Positions 1 through 9,075 of a stretch of 64,000 nucleotides of DNA are shown here, piece after piece; within the stretch, counting starts at the first letter, position 1, and each line of letters starts with the position of its first letter. The DNA is taken from assembly GCF_008386495.1 (NCBI RefSeq), contig NZ_VTHJ01000013.1, forward strand, positions 1-64,000. Reading direction: 5' to 3'. Below the pieces are notes generated by a model that was given only the letters and a program-made list of their open reading frames with translations, had not been told where the DNA came from and made no database searches. The DNA is from Streptomyces tailanensis (GTDB taxonomy: Bacteria; Actinomycetota; Actinomycetes; Streptomycetales; Streptomycetaceae). A program made the translations under genes and the position numbers.

Positions 1-505
1 TCACTCCGGTGGAGCGGGGGCCCCGCACGCCGGCGCCGCACTCGGCGTCCCAGATCGCACGGCAACGCCAACCCGATCGGCCCAGGGCACCGCAAGCCTG
101 CGAGCCGACCATCACACGATCGAGTTAAAGCGGCGGTGAAGGCGGCCGAGCCCTCCACGTACACCCGCCCGGGATACGCCGTGTCACCGGTGAGCAGGAA
201 TCCGGTGGCGGGGCGTAGTACGTGACGGCTGCCTTGAGGACGACTGACGCGAAGACGGCTGAGCAGTCCCGGACCTCTCGCGTTCCGGTTCGCGATGGCG
301 ATGACTCATGAACAGCGGGCCCGGCCAGCCGCTTGGGGACGTCGGCAGGCGTGCGACGGCTTTGACCAGCTCGTCTTCGGCGGACCGCCGATGTGACGTA
401 CACCTCGTCTTCCGAGCGGGTCTCCTGACGTGCCGCTGTAACGATCAAACCGTTCGGACCACTACCCAACGACAGAACACACCGGGAGGGACAGGAGGTG
501 CGGCA
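1..505. other. Left-edge non-coding stretch
   Basis: I see no gene I can support here. Open frames on both strands lack a ribosome binding site and have arginine/glycine-rich translations typical of out-of-frame high-GC DNA. The right part must hold the promoter of the sigma factor gene that starts at 506. No clear housekeeping -35/-10 pair is visible, which would fit a promoter read by an ECF sigma factor. Confidence 0.45.
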
Positions 506-1072
506 GTGCCCGACTCCGACGCGGATCGTTTCACCGCCATCTACGACGGCTGCCGGCAACGCGTGTGGGCCTACGTGGTCAGCCGTGCGGGACGGCAGGT
601 CGCCGACGAGGTGGTGAGCGAGACGTTCACCGTGGCCTGGCGCAGGCTGGACGACGTGCCCGAGTCGCCGCTGCCGTGGCTGCTCGTGGTCGCACGCAAC
701 ATCCTGCGGGACAGCATCCGGGCGGAGGCCAGGCGCGCGTCGTTCGACGCCGAGTCGATGTCCTGGGCGGAACCCGCCGAGGCGGACATCGCCGAGGAGG
801 TGTCCGAGCGAAGCGCGCTGCTCAAGGCGCTGGCCACGCTGCCGGAGGACGATCGGGAACTGCTGATCCTCTCCGCGTGGCAGGGCCTGACCTCGGCGCA
901 GGCGGCCGCGGTGGTCGGCTGCTCGCCCATCACCCTGCGGGTCCGTCTGCACCGTGCGCGCAAACGCCTCGACCAGGCCGCGTCGGCCTCCTCCCCGCCC
1001 GTGGAGGAGGCCGCAGCCGCGCGGCGCGTGTCCACCCGAGCCCGGTTCACCGTAGGAGAGGAAGCCCAGTGA
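506..1072 (+). CDS. ECF-type RNA polymerase sigma factor
   Basis: This is a 188-residue sigma-70 family factor of the extracytoplasmic function type. Region 2 lies at about residues 8-75 (DRFTAIYDGCRQRVWAYV, then the segment PWLLVVARNILRDS that typically ends sigma2). Region 4 follows at about 108-160 (LATLPEDDRELLILSAWQGL, then the helix-turn-helix SAQAAAVVGCSPITLRVRLH). I chose the GTG at 506 because AGGAGGTG sits just upstream and the product then begins at the usual distance from sigma2; an open frame extends back to 308 but looks non-coding. The stop overlaps the next start (GTGA), so the two genes are translationally coupled and the neighbour is probably its membrane regulator. Target promoters are unknown. 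Confidence 0.9.
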   Translation: MPDSDADRFTAIYDGCRQRVWAYVVSRAGRQVADEVVSETFTVAWRRLDDVPESPLPWLLVVARNILRDSIRAEARRASFDAESMSWAEPAEADIAEEVSERSALLKALATLPEDDRELLILSAWQGLTSAQAAAVVGCSPITLRVRLHRARKRLDQAASASSPPVEEAAAARRVSTRARFTVGEEAQ

Positions 1073-2205
1073 AGAACGACGTTCTGCACCGCCTGACCAC
1101 CGCCCGGCCCGCCCACCTCGACCCCGGCCTCCCCACGGCGTCACCGGTTCGGGAAGAGGAGCTCGCGACGGCCATGAGCCGGCCGCGCGCGACGTGCGGG
1201 GCTCGCGTCACCATCCGGCCGCGCCGGGCGGGCCGTCCTCTCGTCTCGGGTCTCGCCCTGGCCACCGCGGCGGCGGTGGCGGCTCTGGTGATCACCGATA
1301 CCGCGCCGGAGAAGCCGGGATCCTCTTCCTCCGCGGCGTCGGGATCATCCGGCAGCCGGATCCTTCTCGCCGCCGCCTCCCACGTCGAGCGACAGCCGGC
1401 CGGCTCGGGCAGGTACTGGTATGTGGAGGAGCAGATGGGTTCCCTCCACAAGGTCCCCGGCAAGAACTACACCATCGACGTCCGCACCGAGCAGCGGTAC
1501 TGGACGGCCGCCGCCAAGAACAAGTACTGGTCGCAGTACGTGGACTCAGGGACCCGTCCGGCCACGAAGGTCGACGAGGAGGCGTGGAAGGCGGACGGTT
1601 CCCCCACGTCGTGGAAACTGACGGACGAGACCGACGGGTTCGTCACCTACGCCGGCAAGGGCGAGATCTCGCACGACGCCCCCGGCGGCAGGGCGGACAG
1701 CATGCCGTACGGCGAAGTCCCCCTCCGCCTGCTGCCCACGCTTCCCACTGACGCCAAGGCCCTCCGCAAGCGCCTGTTCGCCCTGGTCGACAAGGACTAC
1801 AACGCCCCCGAGAAGGTCCTCGACCGGATCGTCGTCAGTACCGCCATCCAACTCGCCACGTCGCTCCCGTCCACCCCGGCACTCCGCGCCGCCGCCTACC
1901 GCCTCCTCGCCGCCGAACCCGGCGTGCGCTCCCTCGGCGAGGTCAAGGACCGCACCGGGCGCACCGGCTACGCCGTCGCCCTGCCGGGCCACGACGGGTC
2001 CGCCCCGGAACTCCGCCTGATCTTCGACAAGTCCACGGGCATGCCCCTGGGCACCGAGACGGTGGCCACCCGGAGCGGTGACGGTGTGAGTGAGGGCGAG
2101 CTGCTGAGCTACGCGACGATCACGGCGATGAAGTGGACCGACGAGGTACCGCCGTTCGACACCGACACCCCTGACCCGGGCCCGGTCATCGAGTCGGATC
2201 GCTGA
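1069..2205 (+). CDS. Membrane-anchored CU044_5270-type partner of the sigma factor
   Basis: A 378-residue protein starting at the GTG that overlaps the sigma factor stop codon. It has a short cytoplasmic N-terminus of about 60 residues, one hydrophobic segment (about residues 62-80, LALATAAAVAALVITD) and a long extracytoplasmic domain rich in Tyr/Trp/Lys. This architecture matches a family often found directly behind ECF sigma factors in actinomycetes and named CU044_5270. By position it is probably an anti-sigma factor or a sensor. I see no classical zinc-binding anti-sigma (ZAS) HxxxCxxC motif, so the mechanism is open. A strong hairpin follows the stop. Confidence 0.75.
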   Translation: MKNDVLHRLTTARPAHLDPGLPTASPVREEELATAMSRPRATCGARVTIRPRRAGRPLVSGLALATAAAVAALVITDTAPEKPGSSSSAASGSSGSRILLAAASHVERQPAGSGRYWYVEEQMGSLHKVPGKNYTIDVRTEQRYWTAAAKNKYWSQYVDSGTRPATKVDEEAWKADGSPTSWKLTDETDGFVTYAGKGEISHDAPGGRADSMPYGEVPLRLLPTLPTDAKALRKRLFALVDKDYNAPEKVLDRIVVSTAIQLATSLPSTPALRAAAYRLLAAEPGVRSLGEVKDRTGRTGYAVALPGHDGSAPELRLIFDKSTGMPLGTETVATRSGDGVSEGELLSYATITAMKWTDEVPPFDTDTPDPGPVIESDR

Positions 2206-2225
2206 GGCTGCCGGATTCGCGAGCG

Positions 2226-2262
2226 GTGGGCCCCCGGGGAGACGCCGTGCCCGGGGGTCCAC
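2226..2262 (+). terminator. Hairpin terminator of the sigma factor operon
   Basis: The arms GTGGGCCCCCGGG and CCCGGGGGTCCAC pair over 13 bp with one G-U-type mismatch around an 11-nt loop. The hairpin starts 20 bp past the stop codon. There is no U-tract, as is common in streptomycetes. Confidence 0.7.
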
Positions 2263-2333
2263 CGAAGCCGGTTGTGGGCGGCGCCATGAGCAGGGGCGCG
2301 GTAGGCCTTTTGGCCTTGGCACCCGACTGTCAC

Positions 2334-2380
2334 GTAACATTCGTTACGCAACCTATGTTACGCAACCTATGTTACGCAAA
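2334..2380 (+). promoter_or_regulatory. Tandem-repeat operator in front of the TetR gene
   Basis: Two exact copies of the 14-bp unit GTTACGCAACCTAT (2343-2356, 2357-2370) and a third partial copy (2371-2380) sit directly upstream of the regulator's ribosome binding site. The first GTTAC also forms an inverted repeat with GTAAC at 2334-2338 (spacer ATTC). The repeats include TATGTT, which resembles a -10 box. The layout suggests autoregulation by TetR binding across the promoter; this is inferred from position. Confidence 0.65.
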
Positions 2381-2396
2381 GAGGAGGGTGGCCCTC

Positions 2397-3026
2397 GTGC
2401 CTCGAGAGGTGGACCATGCCCAGCGCCGTTCCGAGATCTCCGGTGCCGTATGGCAGGTGGTGAGCGAGAGCGGACTCGAGGGGCTGACACTCCGGGCGGT
2501 CGCCTCCGCCGCCGGGTGCACGACCGGCATGGTCACCCACTACTTCCGCGACAAGAAGGCGCTCCTCGCACACGCCCGGTCCGTCATGCACCGCCGTATG
2601 GCGGACCGCATCGAAGCGATGCCCGTGGGCGCCGAAGACCCACGCGCCCACCTGTCCGCCGTTGCCGAGCAGGCACTGCCGCTGGACGAGGAACGGCATC
2701 TGGAGGCCGTCGTGTGGTCGTCCTTCCTGCTCACCACCCGCACCGACCCGGAGCTCCTGCGGGAGCACTCCGTCAGCCACGCCTCCTGGGTGCGCCGGCT
2801 GACCGCACTCGTGCGCGCCGCACTCTCCGGTGAGCCGGAGCCGGGGGACCTGGAAGACCGGGTGCGCGCCCTCGTCGTATGCCTGGACGGCCTGGCGTTG
2901 AACGCCGTCACCGACCCGGACGCCTACCCGCCGGACCTCCAACGGCGCGTCCTGGACGGACAACTGGACCTGATCCTCGAAGGGAACCGCGAGGGCGCCG
3001 TCCGCTCCCTGCACCCGCAGGGCTGA
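2397..3026 (+). CDS. TetR/AcrR family transcriptional regulator
   Basis: A 209-residue one-component repressor. The N-terminal TetR helix-turn-helix spans about residues 10-56, with the motif GLTLRAVASAAGCTTGMVTHYFRDKKAL. The rest is the helical ligand-binding/dimerisation domain. The GTG at 2397 is preferred because GAGGAGG lies 10 bp upstream; the open frame starts earlier at 2226 but runs through the terminator and operator. It stands alone with its own repeated operator. The neighbouring sigma operon and the distant minus-strand operon give no obvious target, so it may mainly control itself or a distant gene. Confidence 0.88.
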   Translation: MPREVDHAQRRSEISGAVWQVVSESGLEGLTLRAVASAAGCTTGMVTHYFRDKKALLAHARSVMHRRMADRIEAMPVGAEDPRAHLSAVAEQALPLDEERHLEAVVWSSFLLTTRTDPELLREHSVSHASWVRRLTALVRAALSGEPEPGDLEDRVRALVVCLDGLALNAVTDPDAYPPDLQRRVLDGQLDLILEGNREGAVRSLHPQG

Positions 3027-3048
3027 TCCCGGACACCTGATCGAGTGG

Positions 3049-3079
3049 GCGGGCGCGCTCGACGGCTCCCCGCGCCCGC
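3049..3079 (+). terminator. Hairpin after the TetR gene
   Basis: GCGGGCGCG and CGCGCCCGC pair perfectly over 9 bp around a 13-nt loop, 23 bp past the stop codon. The remaining bases to 3282 contain no gene I can support. Confidence 0.6.
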
Positions 3080-3282
3080 AGGAACCATTCCCAGGGTGCC
3101 CTTCTTCACCAGGCGGTCGGCCTTGCCGCTCGCTCCCCTCGCGGTTGGTCCCAAAGCGATGAAGTCCGGCCCGTACGACGTCGCCTTCTCCCTTGCACCT
3201 GCGGGGTTGGCCCCAGACCCGTCTTGCGGGGCAGGCCCCGACAGCGCTGAAAGAAACAAACGCACTGGTCAGGGCCTGTCCC

Positions 3283-4650
3283 TCAACACTCGATGATGTT
3301 CACCGCCAGCCCGCCCCGGGCCGTCTCCTTGTACTTGACGCTCATGTCGGCGCCCGTGTCCTTCATCGTCTTGATGACCTTGTCGAGGGACACCTTGTGG
3401 GTGCCGTCGCCGCGCATGGCCATGCGGGCGGCGGTGACGGCCTTGACCGCGGCCATGCCGTTGCGTTCGATGCAGGGGATCTGGACGAGGCCGCCGACGG
3501 GGTCGCAGGTGAGGCCGAGGTTGTGTTCCATGCCGATCTCGGCGGCGTTCTCTACCTGTTCGGGGCTGCCGCCGAGGACTTCGGCGAGGGCGCCGGCGGC
3601 CATGGAGCAGGCGGAGCCGACCTCGCCCTGGCAGCCGACCTCGGCGCCGGAGATGGAGGCGTTCTCCTTGAAGAGCATGCCGATGGCGCCGGCGGCCAGC
3701 AGGAAGCGGACCACTCCGTCCTCGTCTGCGCCCGGCACGAAGTTGATGTAGTAGTGCAGGACCGCAGGGATGATGCCGGCCGCGCCGTTCGTGGGGGCGG
3801 TCACCACACGGCCGCCCGCCGCGTTCTCCTCGTTCACGGCCATCGCGTAGAGCGTGATCCACTCCATGGAGCGGGCCAACGGGTCGCCCTCCGCCCGGAG
3901 TTGACGGGCGGATAGGGCAGCGCGGCGGCGTACGCGCAGGCCGCCCGGCAGGATGCCCTCGCGGGACATGCCGCGTGAGACGCAACGCTGCATCACCCGC
4001 CAGATGTCGAGGAGCCCGGAGCGGATCTCCTCCTCCGTGCGCCAGGCGCGCTCGTTCTCCAGCATCAGCGCGGAGATCGACAGGCCCGTCTCCTTGGTCA
4101 GGCGGAGCAGCTCGTCGCCCGTGCGGAAGGGGTACTTGAGGGCCGTGTCGTCGAGTTTGATGCGGTCCGCGCCCACCGCGTCCTCGTCCACGACGAAGCC
4201 GCCGCCGACGGAGTAGTAGGTCTTCGTCAGCAGTTCCGTCCCCGTCGTGTCGTACGCCCACACGGTCATCCCGTTGGCGTGGTACGGCAGGGTCTTGCGG
4301 CGGTGGAGGACCAGATCCTTGTCGAAGTCGAAGGGGATCTCGTGGTCGTTGAGGAGGCGCAGAGATTTGGCCTCCTTGATCTGCTCCACCCGTTCGTCGG
4401 CCGACTCCACGTCCACCGTGCGCGGGGAGGCGCCCTCCAGGCCCAGGAGTACGGCCTTGGGGGTGCCGTGGCCGTGGCCGGTCGCGCCCAGGGAGCCGTA
4501 CAGCTCCACGCGTACCGAGGCGACGTTCCCGAGCAGTTCCTCGTTGCGCAGCCGGCGGGCGAACAGGCGGGCGGCGCGCATGGGGCCGACCGTGTGGGAG
4601 CTGGACGGGCCGATGCCGATCGAGAACAGGTCGAAGACCGAGATGGCCAC
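3283..4650 (-). CDS. sdaA: L-serine ammonia-lyase (L-serine dehydratase), iron-sulfur type
   Basis: Converts L-serine to pyruvate and ammonia using a 4Fe-4S cluster. The 455-residue chain is the fused single-polypeptide form. The N-terminal beta domain opens with [20 protein letters not shown]. The C-terminal alpha domain carries the cluster cysteines in [20 protein letters not shown] and QIPCIERN. The protein ends in a cysteine (NIIEC), as in family members where a C-terminal Cys reaches into the active site. It is the last gene of the gcvT-gcvH-glyA-sdaA cluster, 109 bp after glyA, so it would dispose of serine made from glycine. Regulation is probably through the glycine riboswitch far upstream, unless a promoter lies in the 109-bp gap. 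Confidence 0.96.
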   Translation of the reverse strand: MAISVFDLFSIGIGPSSSHTVGPMRAARLFARRLRNEELLGNVASVRVELYGSLGATGHGHGTPKAVLLGLEGASPRTVDVESADERVEQIKEAKSLRLLNDHEIPFDFDKDLVLHRRKTLPYHANGMTVWAYDTTGTELLTKTYYSVGGGFVVDEDAVGADRIKLDDTALKYPFRTGDELLRLTKETGLSISALMLENERAWRTEEEIRSGLLDIWRVMQRCVSRGMSREGILPGGLRVRRRAALSARQLRAEGDPLARSMEWITLYAMAVNEENAAGGRVVTAPTNGAAGIIPAVLHYYINFVPGADEDGVVRFLLAAGAIGMLFKENASISGAEVGCQGEVGSACSMAAGALAEVLGGSPEQVENAAEIGMEHNLGLTCDPVGGLVQIPCIERNGMAAVKAVTAARMAMRGDGTHKVSLDKVIKTMKDTGADMSVKYKETARGGLAVNIIEC

Positions 4651-4759
4651 GGTGACTCCTCAGGACGGGGGAGGTTGTGCAGGGAATGGGGCACCGCGCT
4701 CACTGCCCAGTGTGCGCGGTGCCCCCGGAAAACGGCACTGCTCGCCGGTGAAGCCCGTG

Positions 4760-6061
4760 TTACTTCCCGAGACCGGGGTAGAGCGGGTGCTTGCCGGCCA
4801 GGGCCTTCACCCGGGTCTTGAGCGCCTCGACGTCGGCCGCCCCGAAGGGAGAGGGTGCCTTGAGTGCCTCGGCGATGACGTCCGCGACCTCGGCGAAGTC
4901 CTCGGTGGTGAAGCCGCGGGTGGCGAGGGCCGGGGTGCCGATCCGCAGGCCCGACGTCACCATCGGCGGGCGCGGGTCGTTGGGGACGGCGTTGCGGTTG
5001 ACGGTGATGCCGACCTCGTGGAGACGGTCCTCGGCCTGCTGCCCGTCCAGGTCGGACTCGCGCAGGTCGACCAGGATCAGGTGCACGTCCGTACCGCCGG
5101 AGAGCACGTTCACGCCGGCCGCACGGGCATCGGCGGCCGTGAGCCGCTCGGCGAGGATGCGCGCGCCGTCGACCGTCCGCCGCTGACGCTCCTTGAACTC
5201 CTCGCTCGCCGCGACCTTGAAGGAGACCGCCTTCGCGGCGATCACATGCTCCAGCGGGCCGCCCTGGAAGCCGGGGAAGACGGAGGAGTTGAGCTTCTTC
5301 GCGAAGTCCTTCTTCGCCAGGATGATGCCGCCGCGCGGCCCGCCCAGGGTCTTGTGCGTCGTGGAGGTGACCACGTCCGCGTACTCGACGGGGTTCGGGT
5401 GCAGCCCGGCCGCGACCAGACCGGCGAAGTGGGCCATGTCCACCCACAGATACGCCCCGACCTCGTCCGCGATCCGGCGGAACTCGGCGAAGTCCAGCCG
5501 GCGCGGGTACGCCGACCAGCCCGCGATGATCACCTTCGGGCGGTGCTCCTTGGCCAGCAGCTCCAGCTCGGCCATGTCGACCAGGCCGGTGGCGGAGTCC
5601 ACGTGGTAGGCGACCACGTTGAACTGCTTGCCGGAGAAGTTCAGCCGCATCCCGTGCGTCAGGTGACCGCCGTGCGCCAGGTCCAGGCCGAGGATCGTGT
5701 CGCCGGGCTGGGCGAGCGCGAAGAGGGCGGCCTGGTTGGCGGAGGCGCCGGAGTGGGGCTGGACGTTGGCGTACTCGGCGCCGAAGAGGTCCTTGAGCCG
5801 GTCGATGGCGATCTGCTCGGCGACGTCGACGTGCTCGCAGCCGCCGTAGTAGCGGCGGCCGGGGTAGCCCTCGGCGTACTTGTTGGTCAGCACCGAGCCC
5901 TGCGCCTCCATGACCGCGAGCGGAGCGAAGTTCTCCGAGGCGATCATCTCCAGGGTGGACTGCTGGCGGTGCAGCTCGGCGTCGACCGCGGCGGCGACCT
6001 CCGGGTCGAGCTCGTGGAGGGGCGTGTTCAGAACGGACGTCGACGTGTTGGGAACGGACAT
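4760..6061 (-). CDS. glyA: Serine hydroxymethyltransferase
   Basis: A PLP enzyme interconverting glycine plus 5,10-methylene-THF with serine. The 433-residue length is normal. The N-terminal signature LEMIASENF is present, and the PLP lysine sits in [14 protein letters not shown] at about residue 238. It starts only 15 bp after gcvH ends, so the genes are co-transcribed. Methylene-THF made by the glycine cleavage system can be used here to turn a second glycine into serine, which sdaA then deaminates. The start ATG at 6061 ([12 protein letters not shown]) gives a slightly long N-terminus, usual in actinomycetes. Confidence 0.97.
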   Translation of the reverse strand: MSVPNTSTSVLNTPLHELDPEVAAAVDAELHRQQSTLEMIASENFAPLAVMEAQGSVLTNKYAEGYPGRRYYGGCEHVDVAEQIAIDRLKDLFGAEYANVQPHSGASANQAALFALAQPGDTILGLDLAHGGHLTHGMRLNFSGKQFNVVAYHVDSATGLVDMAELELLAKEHRPKVIIAGWSAYPRRLDFAEFRRIADEVGAYLWVDMAHFAGLVAAGLHPNPVEYADVVTSTTHKTLGGPRGGIILAKKDFAKKLNSSVFPGFQGGPLEHVIAAKAVSFKVAASEEFKERQRRTVDGARILAERLTAADARAAGVNVLSGGTDVHLILVDLRESDLDGQQAEDRLHEVGITVNRNAVPNDPRPPMVTSGLRIGTPALATRGFTTEDFAEVADVIAEALKAPSPFGAADVEALKTRVKALAGKHPLYPGLGK

Positions 6062-6076
6062 CAGGGGGACGACTCC

Positions 6077-6454
6077 TCAGCCGGCGGTGTGGGCGGCGTA
6101 CTCGTCCGCGGAGAGCAGCTCGGCCGGCTCCTCCGCGACGCGTACCTTGAACAGCCAGCCGCCCTCGAACGGGGCGGTGTTCACCAGCGACGGGTCGTTG
6201 ACCACGTCCTCGTTGATCTCGGTGACCTCACCGCTGACCGGCGAGTAGAGATCGCTGACCGACTTCGTCGACTCCAGCTCGCCGCAGGTCTCGCCCGCGG
6301 TCACCGTGGAGCCCACCTCGGGAAGCTGGGCGTAGACGACATCGCCGAGCGCGTTCGCCGCGAACTCCGTGATGCCGACCGTCGAGACGCCGTCCTCGGC
6401 GCCCGACAGCCACTCGTGCTCCTTGCTGTAGCGCAGCTGCTGGGGGTTGCTCAT
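6077..6454 (-). CDS. gcvH: Glycine cleavage system H protein
   Basis: The 125-residue lipoyl carrier that shuttles the aminomethyl group between the P, T and L proteins. It opens with [10 protein letters not shown], and the lipoylated lysine is in [10 protein letters not shown] at about residue 64. I place the start at 6454 ([10 protein letters not shown]) because CAGGAGA precedes it; a longer frame upstream has no binding site. It lies between gcvT (123-bp gap) and glyA (15-bp gap). The gcvP gene for the glycine decarboxylase is not in this window and must be elsewhere. Confidence 0.96.
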   Translation of the reverse strand: MSNPQQLRYSKEHEWLSGAEDGVSTVGITEFAANALGDVVYAQLPEVGSTVTAGETCGELESTKSVSDLYSPVSGEVTEINEDVVNDPSLVNTAPFEGGWLFKVRVAEEPAELLSADEYAAHTAG

Positions 6455-6577
6455 GGCCTGAATTCTCCTGTACGCGAGGGAGTGGTGATGAATGGGGTAC
6501 TGCGGAAAGCGTGCGTGAGCAGCGGAAAGGGGAAATACGCGCGGCGCCACGGGCTCACGGGCCGCCGCGCCCAGTGT

Positions 6578-7705
6578 CTACTTCCGGCGCTTGTAGAACG
6601 GCAGCGCCACGACCTCGTACGGTTCGTGGCTGCCCCGGATGTCCACCCCGACCCCGGCCGTGCCCGGCGCGGAGTGCGCGGCGTCGACGTATGCCATGGC
6701 GATCGGCTTGCCCAGGGTCGGCGAGGGGGCGCCCGAGGTGACCTCGCCGATCACCTCGCCGCCGGCGACGACCGGGTACCCGGCGCGCGGGACCCGGCGG
6801 CCCTCGGCGACCAGTCCGACCAGGACGCGCGGAGGGTTGCCCGCGGCCCGCTCGGCGGCGTCCTCCAGCGCCGTACGCCCGACGAAGTCGCCCTCCTTCC
6901 CGAACTTCACGACCCGCCCGAGCCCGGCGTCGAACGGCGTCAGATCGGTGGACAGCTCGTGCCCGTACAGCGGCATGCCCGCCTCCAGGCGCAGCGTGTC
7001 CCGGCAGGACAGCCCGCACGGCACCAGACCGGCGCCCTCGCCCGCCTTGGTCAGCGCCTGCCACAGCTCCACGGCGTGCTCCGGCTTCACGAACAGTTCG
7101 AAGCCGTCCTCGCCGGTGTACCCGGTGCGCGCGATCAGCGCCGGGACACCGGCGACCGTGCCGGGCAGACCCGCGTAGTACTTCAGGCCGTCGAGGTCGG
7201 CGTCGGTGAGGGACGCGAGGATCCCGGGAGACTCGGGGCCCTGGACGGCGATCAGCGCGTACGCGTCCCGGTCGTCCCGCACCTCGGCGTCGTAGCCCGA
7301 GGAACGCTCGGTGAGCGCGTCCAGCACGACCTGGGCGTTGGAGGCGTTGGCGACGACCATGTATTCCGAGTTCGCCAGCCGGTAGACGATCAGGTCGTCG
7401 AGGATGCCGCCGTCCTCGCGGCAGATCATGGTGTAGCGGGCGCGGCCGACGCCGACGGAGGCGATGTCGCCGACCAGGGCGAAGTTCAGCAACTGGGCCG
7501 CCTCCGGCCCGGTCACCGTGATCTCGCCCATGTGCGACAGGTCGAAGAGCCCGGCCTTCGTCCGTACGGCGTTGTGCTCGTCGCGCTCGGAGCCGTATCG
7601 CAGGGGCATGTCCCAGCCCGCGAAGTCGGTCATCGTCGCGCCGAGTGAGCGATGCAGGGCATCCAGCGCGGTACGGCGCGGTTCAACGGGGGCGTTGCTG
7701 CTCAT
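6578..7705 (-). CDS. gcvT: Glycine cleavage system T protein (aminomethyltransferase)
   Basis: Transfers the one-carbon unit from lipoyl-H protein to tetrahydrofolate, releasing ammonia. The protein has 375 residues. N-terminal family signatures include MTDFAGWDMPLRYG and HNAVRTKAGLFDLSHMGEI, with a C-terminal aminomethyltransferase beta-barrel (GEVTSGAPSPTLGKPIAMAY). The start at 7705 (MSSNAPVEPRR) is supported by GGGAG upstream; the frame can be opened further to 7750, but that part lies inside the riboswitch expression platform. First gene of the operon. Confidence 0.96.
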   Translation of the reverse strand: MSSNAPVEPRRTALDALHRSLGATMTDFAGWDMPLRYGSERDEHNAVRTKAGLFDLSHMGEITVTGPEAAQLLNFALVGDIASVGVGRARYTMICREDGGILDDLIVYRLANSEYMVVANASNAQVVLDALTERSSGYDAEVRDDRDAYALIAVQGPESPGILASLTDADLDGLKYYAGLPGTVAGVPALIARTGYTGEDGFELFVKPEHAVELWQALTKAGEGAGLVPCGLSCRDTLRLEAGMPLYGHELSTDLTPFDAGLGRVVKFGKEGDFVGRTALEDAAERAAGNPPRVLVGLVAEGRRVPRAGYPVVAGGEVIGEVTSGAPSPTLGKPIAMAYVDAAHSAPGTAGVGVDIRGSHEPYEVVALPFYKRRK

Positions 7706-7749
7706 CGGTTCTGCTCCCATGGCATGACAGGCGAGGTCTTTCCTCCCCA

Positions 7750-7975
7750 TCTGTCATCGGAACCTGAGAGGTTCACCACGACCGTACGTACTGGTGACCG
7801 TATGTACCGGTGGTCGTGACTTGCACCGTGGGTGGAGCCACTGTGGCAGCGGCTCGCTTTTCAGATGTGCCTCGCCCGCGCGGTATGTGGGCCTGAGAGA
7901 TTCAAGGGAGGGACTTGCTCCTTCGGCGCCCCAGCGATCGAGCGATCGGCTGCTGGGAGCTCTCCCGCGCGGATT
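7750..7975 (-). promoter_or_regulatory. Tandem glycine riboswitch controlling gcvT-gcvH-glyA-sdaA
   Basis: Read on the minus strand, the leader contains the conserved blocks of two glycine aptamers in tandem. The first runs from GGGAGAGCTCC (around 7966-7955) through GCGCCGAAGGAGCAAG (around 7931-7916) to AATCTCTCAGGC (around 7901-7890). The second continues into a block ending in AACCTCTCAGG (around 7774-7764), with GGTGCAAG in its interior. It ends about 45 bp before the gcvT start. Glycine riboswitches of this type usually turn on glycine catabolism when glycine is abundant. The exact expression platform (terminator or ribosome-site sequestration) was not resolved by eye. Confidence 0.88.
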
Positions 7976-8227
7976 CAAGCGGCCGGTATGCAGTTGGCGC
8001 GCACATCATTGCACGCATCGGTCCGGCACGGCAGGGGGGCCTTTCACAGGCAGGCAGGGGAAACTTTCACAGGTGGGGGACAGGTAGGGGACAGTCGTCA
8101 CAGCGAGACACAGCGGTCCGTAGCACTCTTGTGGCAGTACGAGGACTGAACCAGGAGAGATCGGGCATTACCTTCTCTTTACAGTCTGTGGGGATGGGTC
8201 TTCCATCCCCTGGGGAGGACGGCAACG

Positions 8228-8896
8228 GTGAACAGGACCACGGCGTACGCGACGACCTGGGGCGGCGCGCTGCCCAAGCAGCCCGCTGTCCCGGCCGGTG
8301 AGGCGTGCGGCCCGTTCCCGAGGGCGGTCGTCCGCGACCTCAGGGCGCGGGCCGGGCGGAGCCCGCACGAGCTGTCCTTCGGACCGGACGACCTCGTGGT
8401 GGTCACCGGGCTCCCCGGCAGCGGAAAGTCGACCCTGATGCGGCGCGCGGTGCCAGGCGTCCGCATCGACTCCCAGGACACCCGCGACCGCTTCGACGCC
8501 CGCCTCGCCCGCTTCCTGCCGTACGCGGTCTACCGGCCGTTCGTGCGCCTCGCCCACTACACCGGTCTGCGGCGCGCGCTGCGGTCCGGCGAGGGCGTCG
8601 TCGTGCACGACTGCGGGACGCAGGCGTGGGTGCGGGCATGGCTGGCCCGTGAGGCCAAGAAACGGGGCGGCACCCTGCATCTGCTGTTGCTCGACGTCAC
8701 CCCTGGTCAGGCCCGGGATGGACAACGGGAGCGGGGCCGGGGTGTGTCGCGGTATGCCTTTGCGCGGCATCGGGGGGCGATGACTCGGCTGCTGCGGGCG
8801 GTGGAGGAGGGGAGGCTGCCGGAGGGGTGTGGGGCGGCGGTGCTTCTCGATCGGGATGCTGCGGATGTTTTGAAGAGGATCGAGTTCGTGGGTTGA
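8228..8896 (+). CDS. P-loop ATP/GTP-binding protein (zeta-toxin/polynucleotide-kinase-like fold)
   Basis: A 222-residue protein with a clear Walker A motif, VVVTGLPGSGKSTLMRR, at about residues 57-74, followed by RIDSQDTRDRFD, where kinases of this group carry substrate-binding residues. The overall pattern (P-loop near residue 65, basic RxxxR helices at about 160-200) resembles small AAA-33/zeta-toxin-type kinases. There is no signal peptide or membrane segment. GGGGAGG precedes the GTG start. It is transcribed away from the gcv operon and followed by the SseB genes. The substrate is unknown, and I would not call it a toxin, since no antitoxin gene is beside it. Confidence 0.75.
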   Translation: MNRTTAYATTWGGALPKQPAVPAGEACGPFPRAVVRDLRARAGRSPHELSFGPDDLVVVTGLPGSGKSTLMRRAVPGVRIDSQDTRDRFDARLARFLPYAVYRPFVRLAHYTGLRRALRSGEGVVVHDCGTQAWVRAWLAREAKKRGGTLHLLLLDVTPGQARDGQRERGRGVSRYAFARHRGAMTRLLRAVEEGRLPEGCGAAVLLDRDAADVLKRIEFVG

Positions 8897-8992
8897 GTCG
8901 TTGAGAGCTCGGGGCTTGTTATGCGTTGCGGGTTGCGGGTGCGTCGTGGCTTGTCGCGCCCACGCGGCGGAGCCGCATATCGATACAGCCCC

Positions 8993-9010
8993 GCGCCCCT
9001 TACGGGGCGC
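8993..9010. terminator. Small perfect hairpin in a dispersed Streptomyces-type repeat
   Basis: GCGCCCC-TTAC-GGGGCGC, a 7-bp perfect stem about 97 bp past the P-loop gene. The preceding bases (GCGGCGGAGCCGC, 8964-8976) form another short palindrome. Both are embedded in C/G-rich sequence related to the repeats listed below and could end transcription. Confidence 0.5.
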
Positions 9011-9075
9011 TACCCCCGGCCGGAGCATTAAAGTTCGGGGACAACAGCATCACGGAGTAAAGCGGTAGGCGGCAG

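Noticed and set aside
3045..3296. Short plus-strand frame between the TetR gene and sdaA
   Set aside because: No binding site, overlaps the terminator hairpin and the 3' end of sdaA, and has no plausible protein features.
4247..7648. A 1133-codon open frame on the plus strand opposite sdaA/glyA/gcvT
   Set aside because: It is antisense to conserved genes, its composition is Val/Gly/Arg-rich as expected for reverse-complement high-GC coding DNA, and it has no family features.
8228..8896. Calling the P-loop protein a zeta toxin of a toxin-antitoxin pair
   Set aside because: No epsilon-like antitoxin or small partner gene is adjacent; only the P-loop fold is supported.
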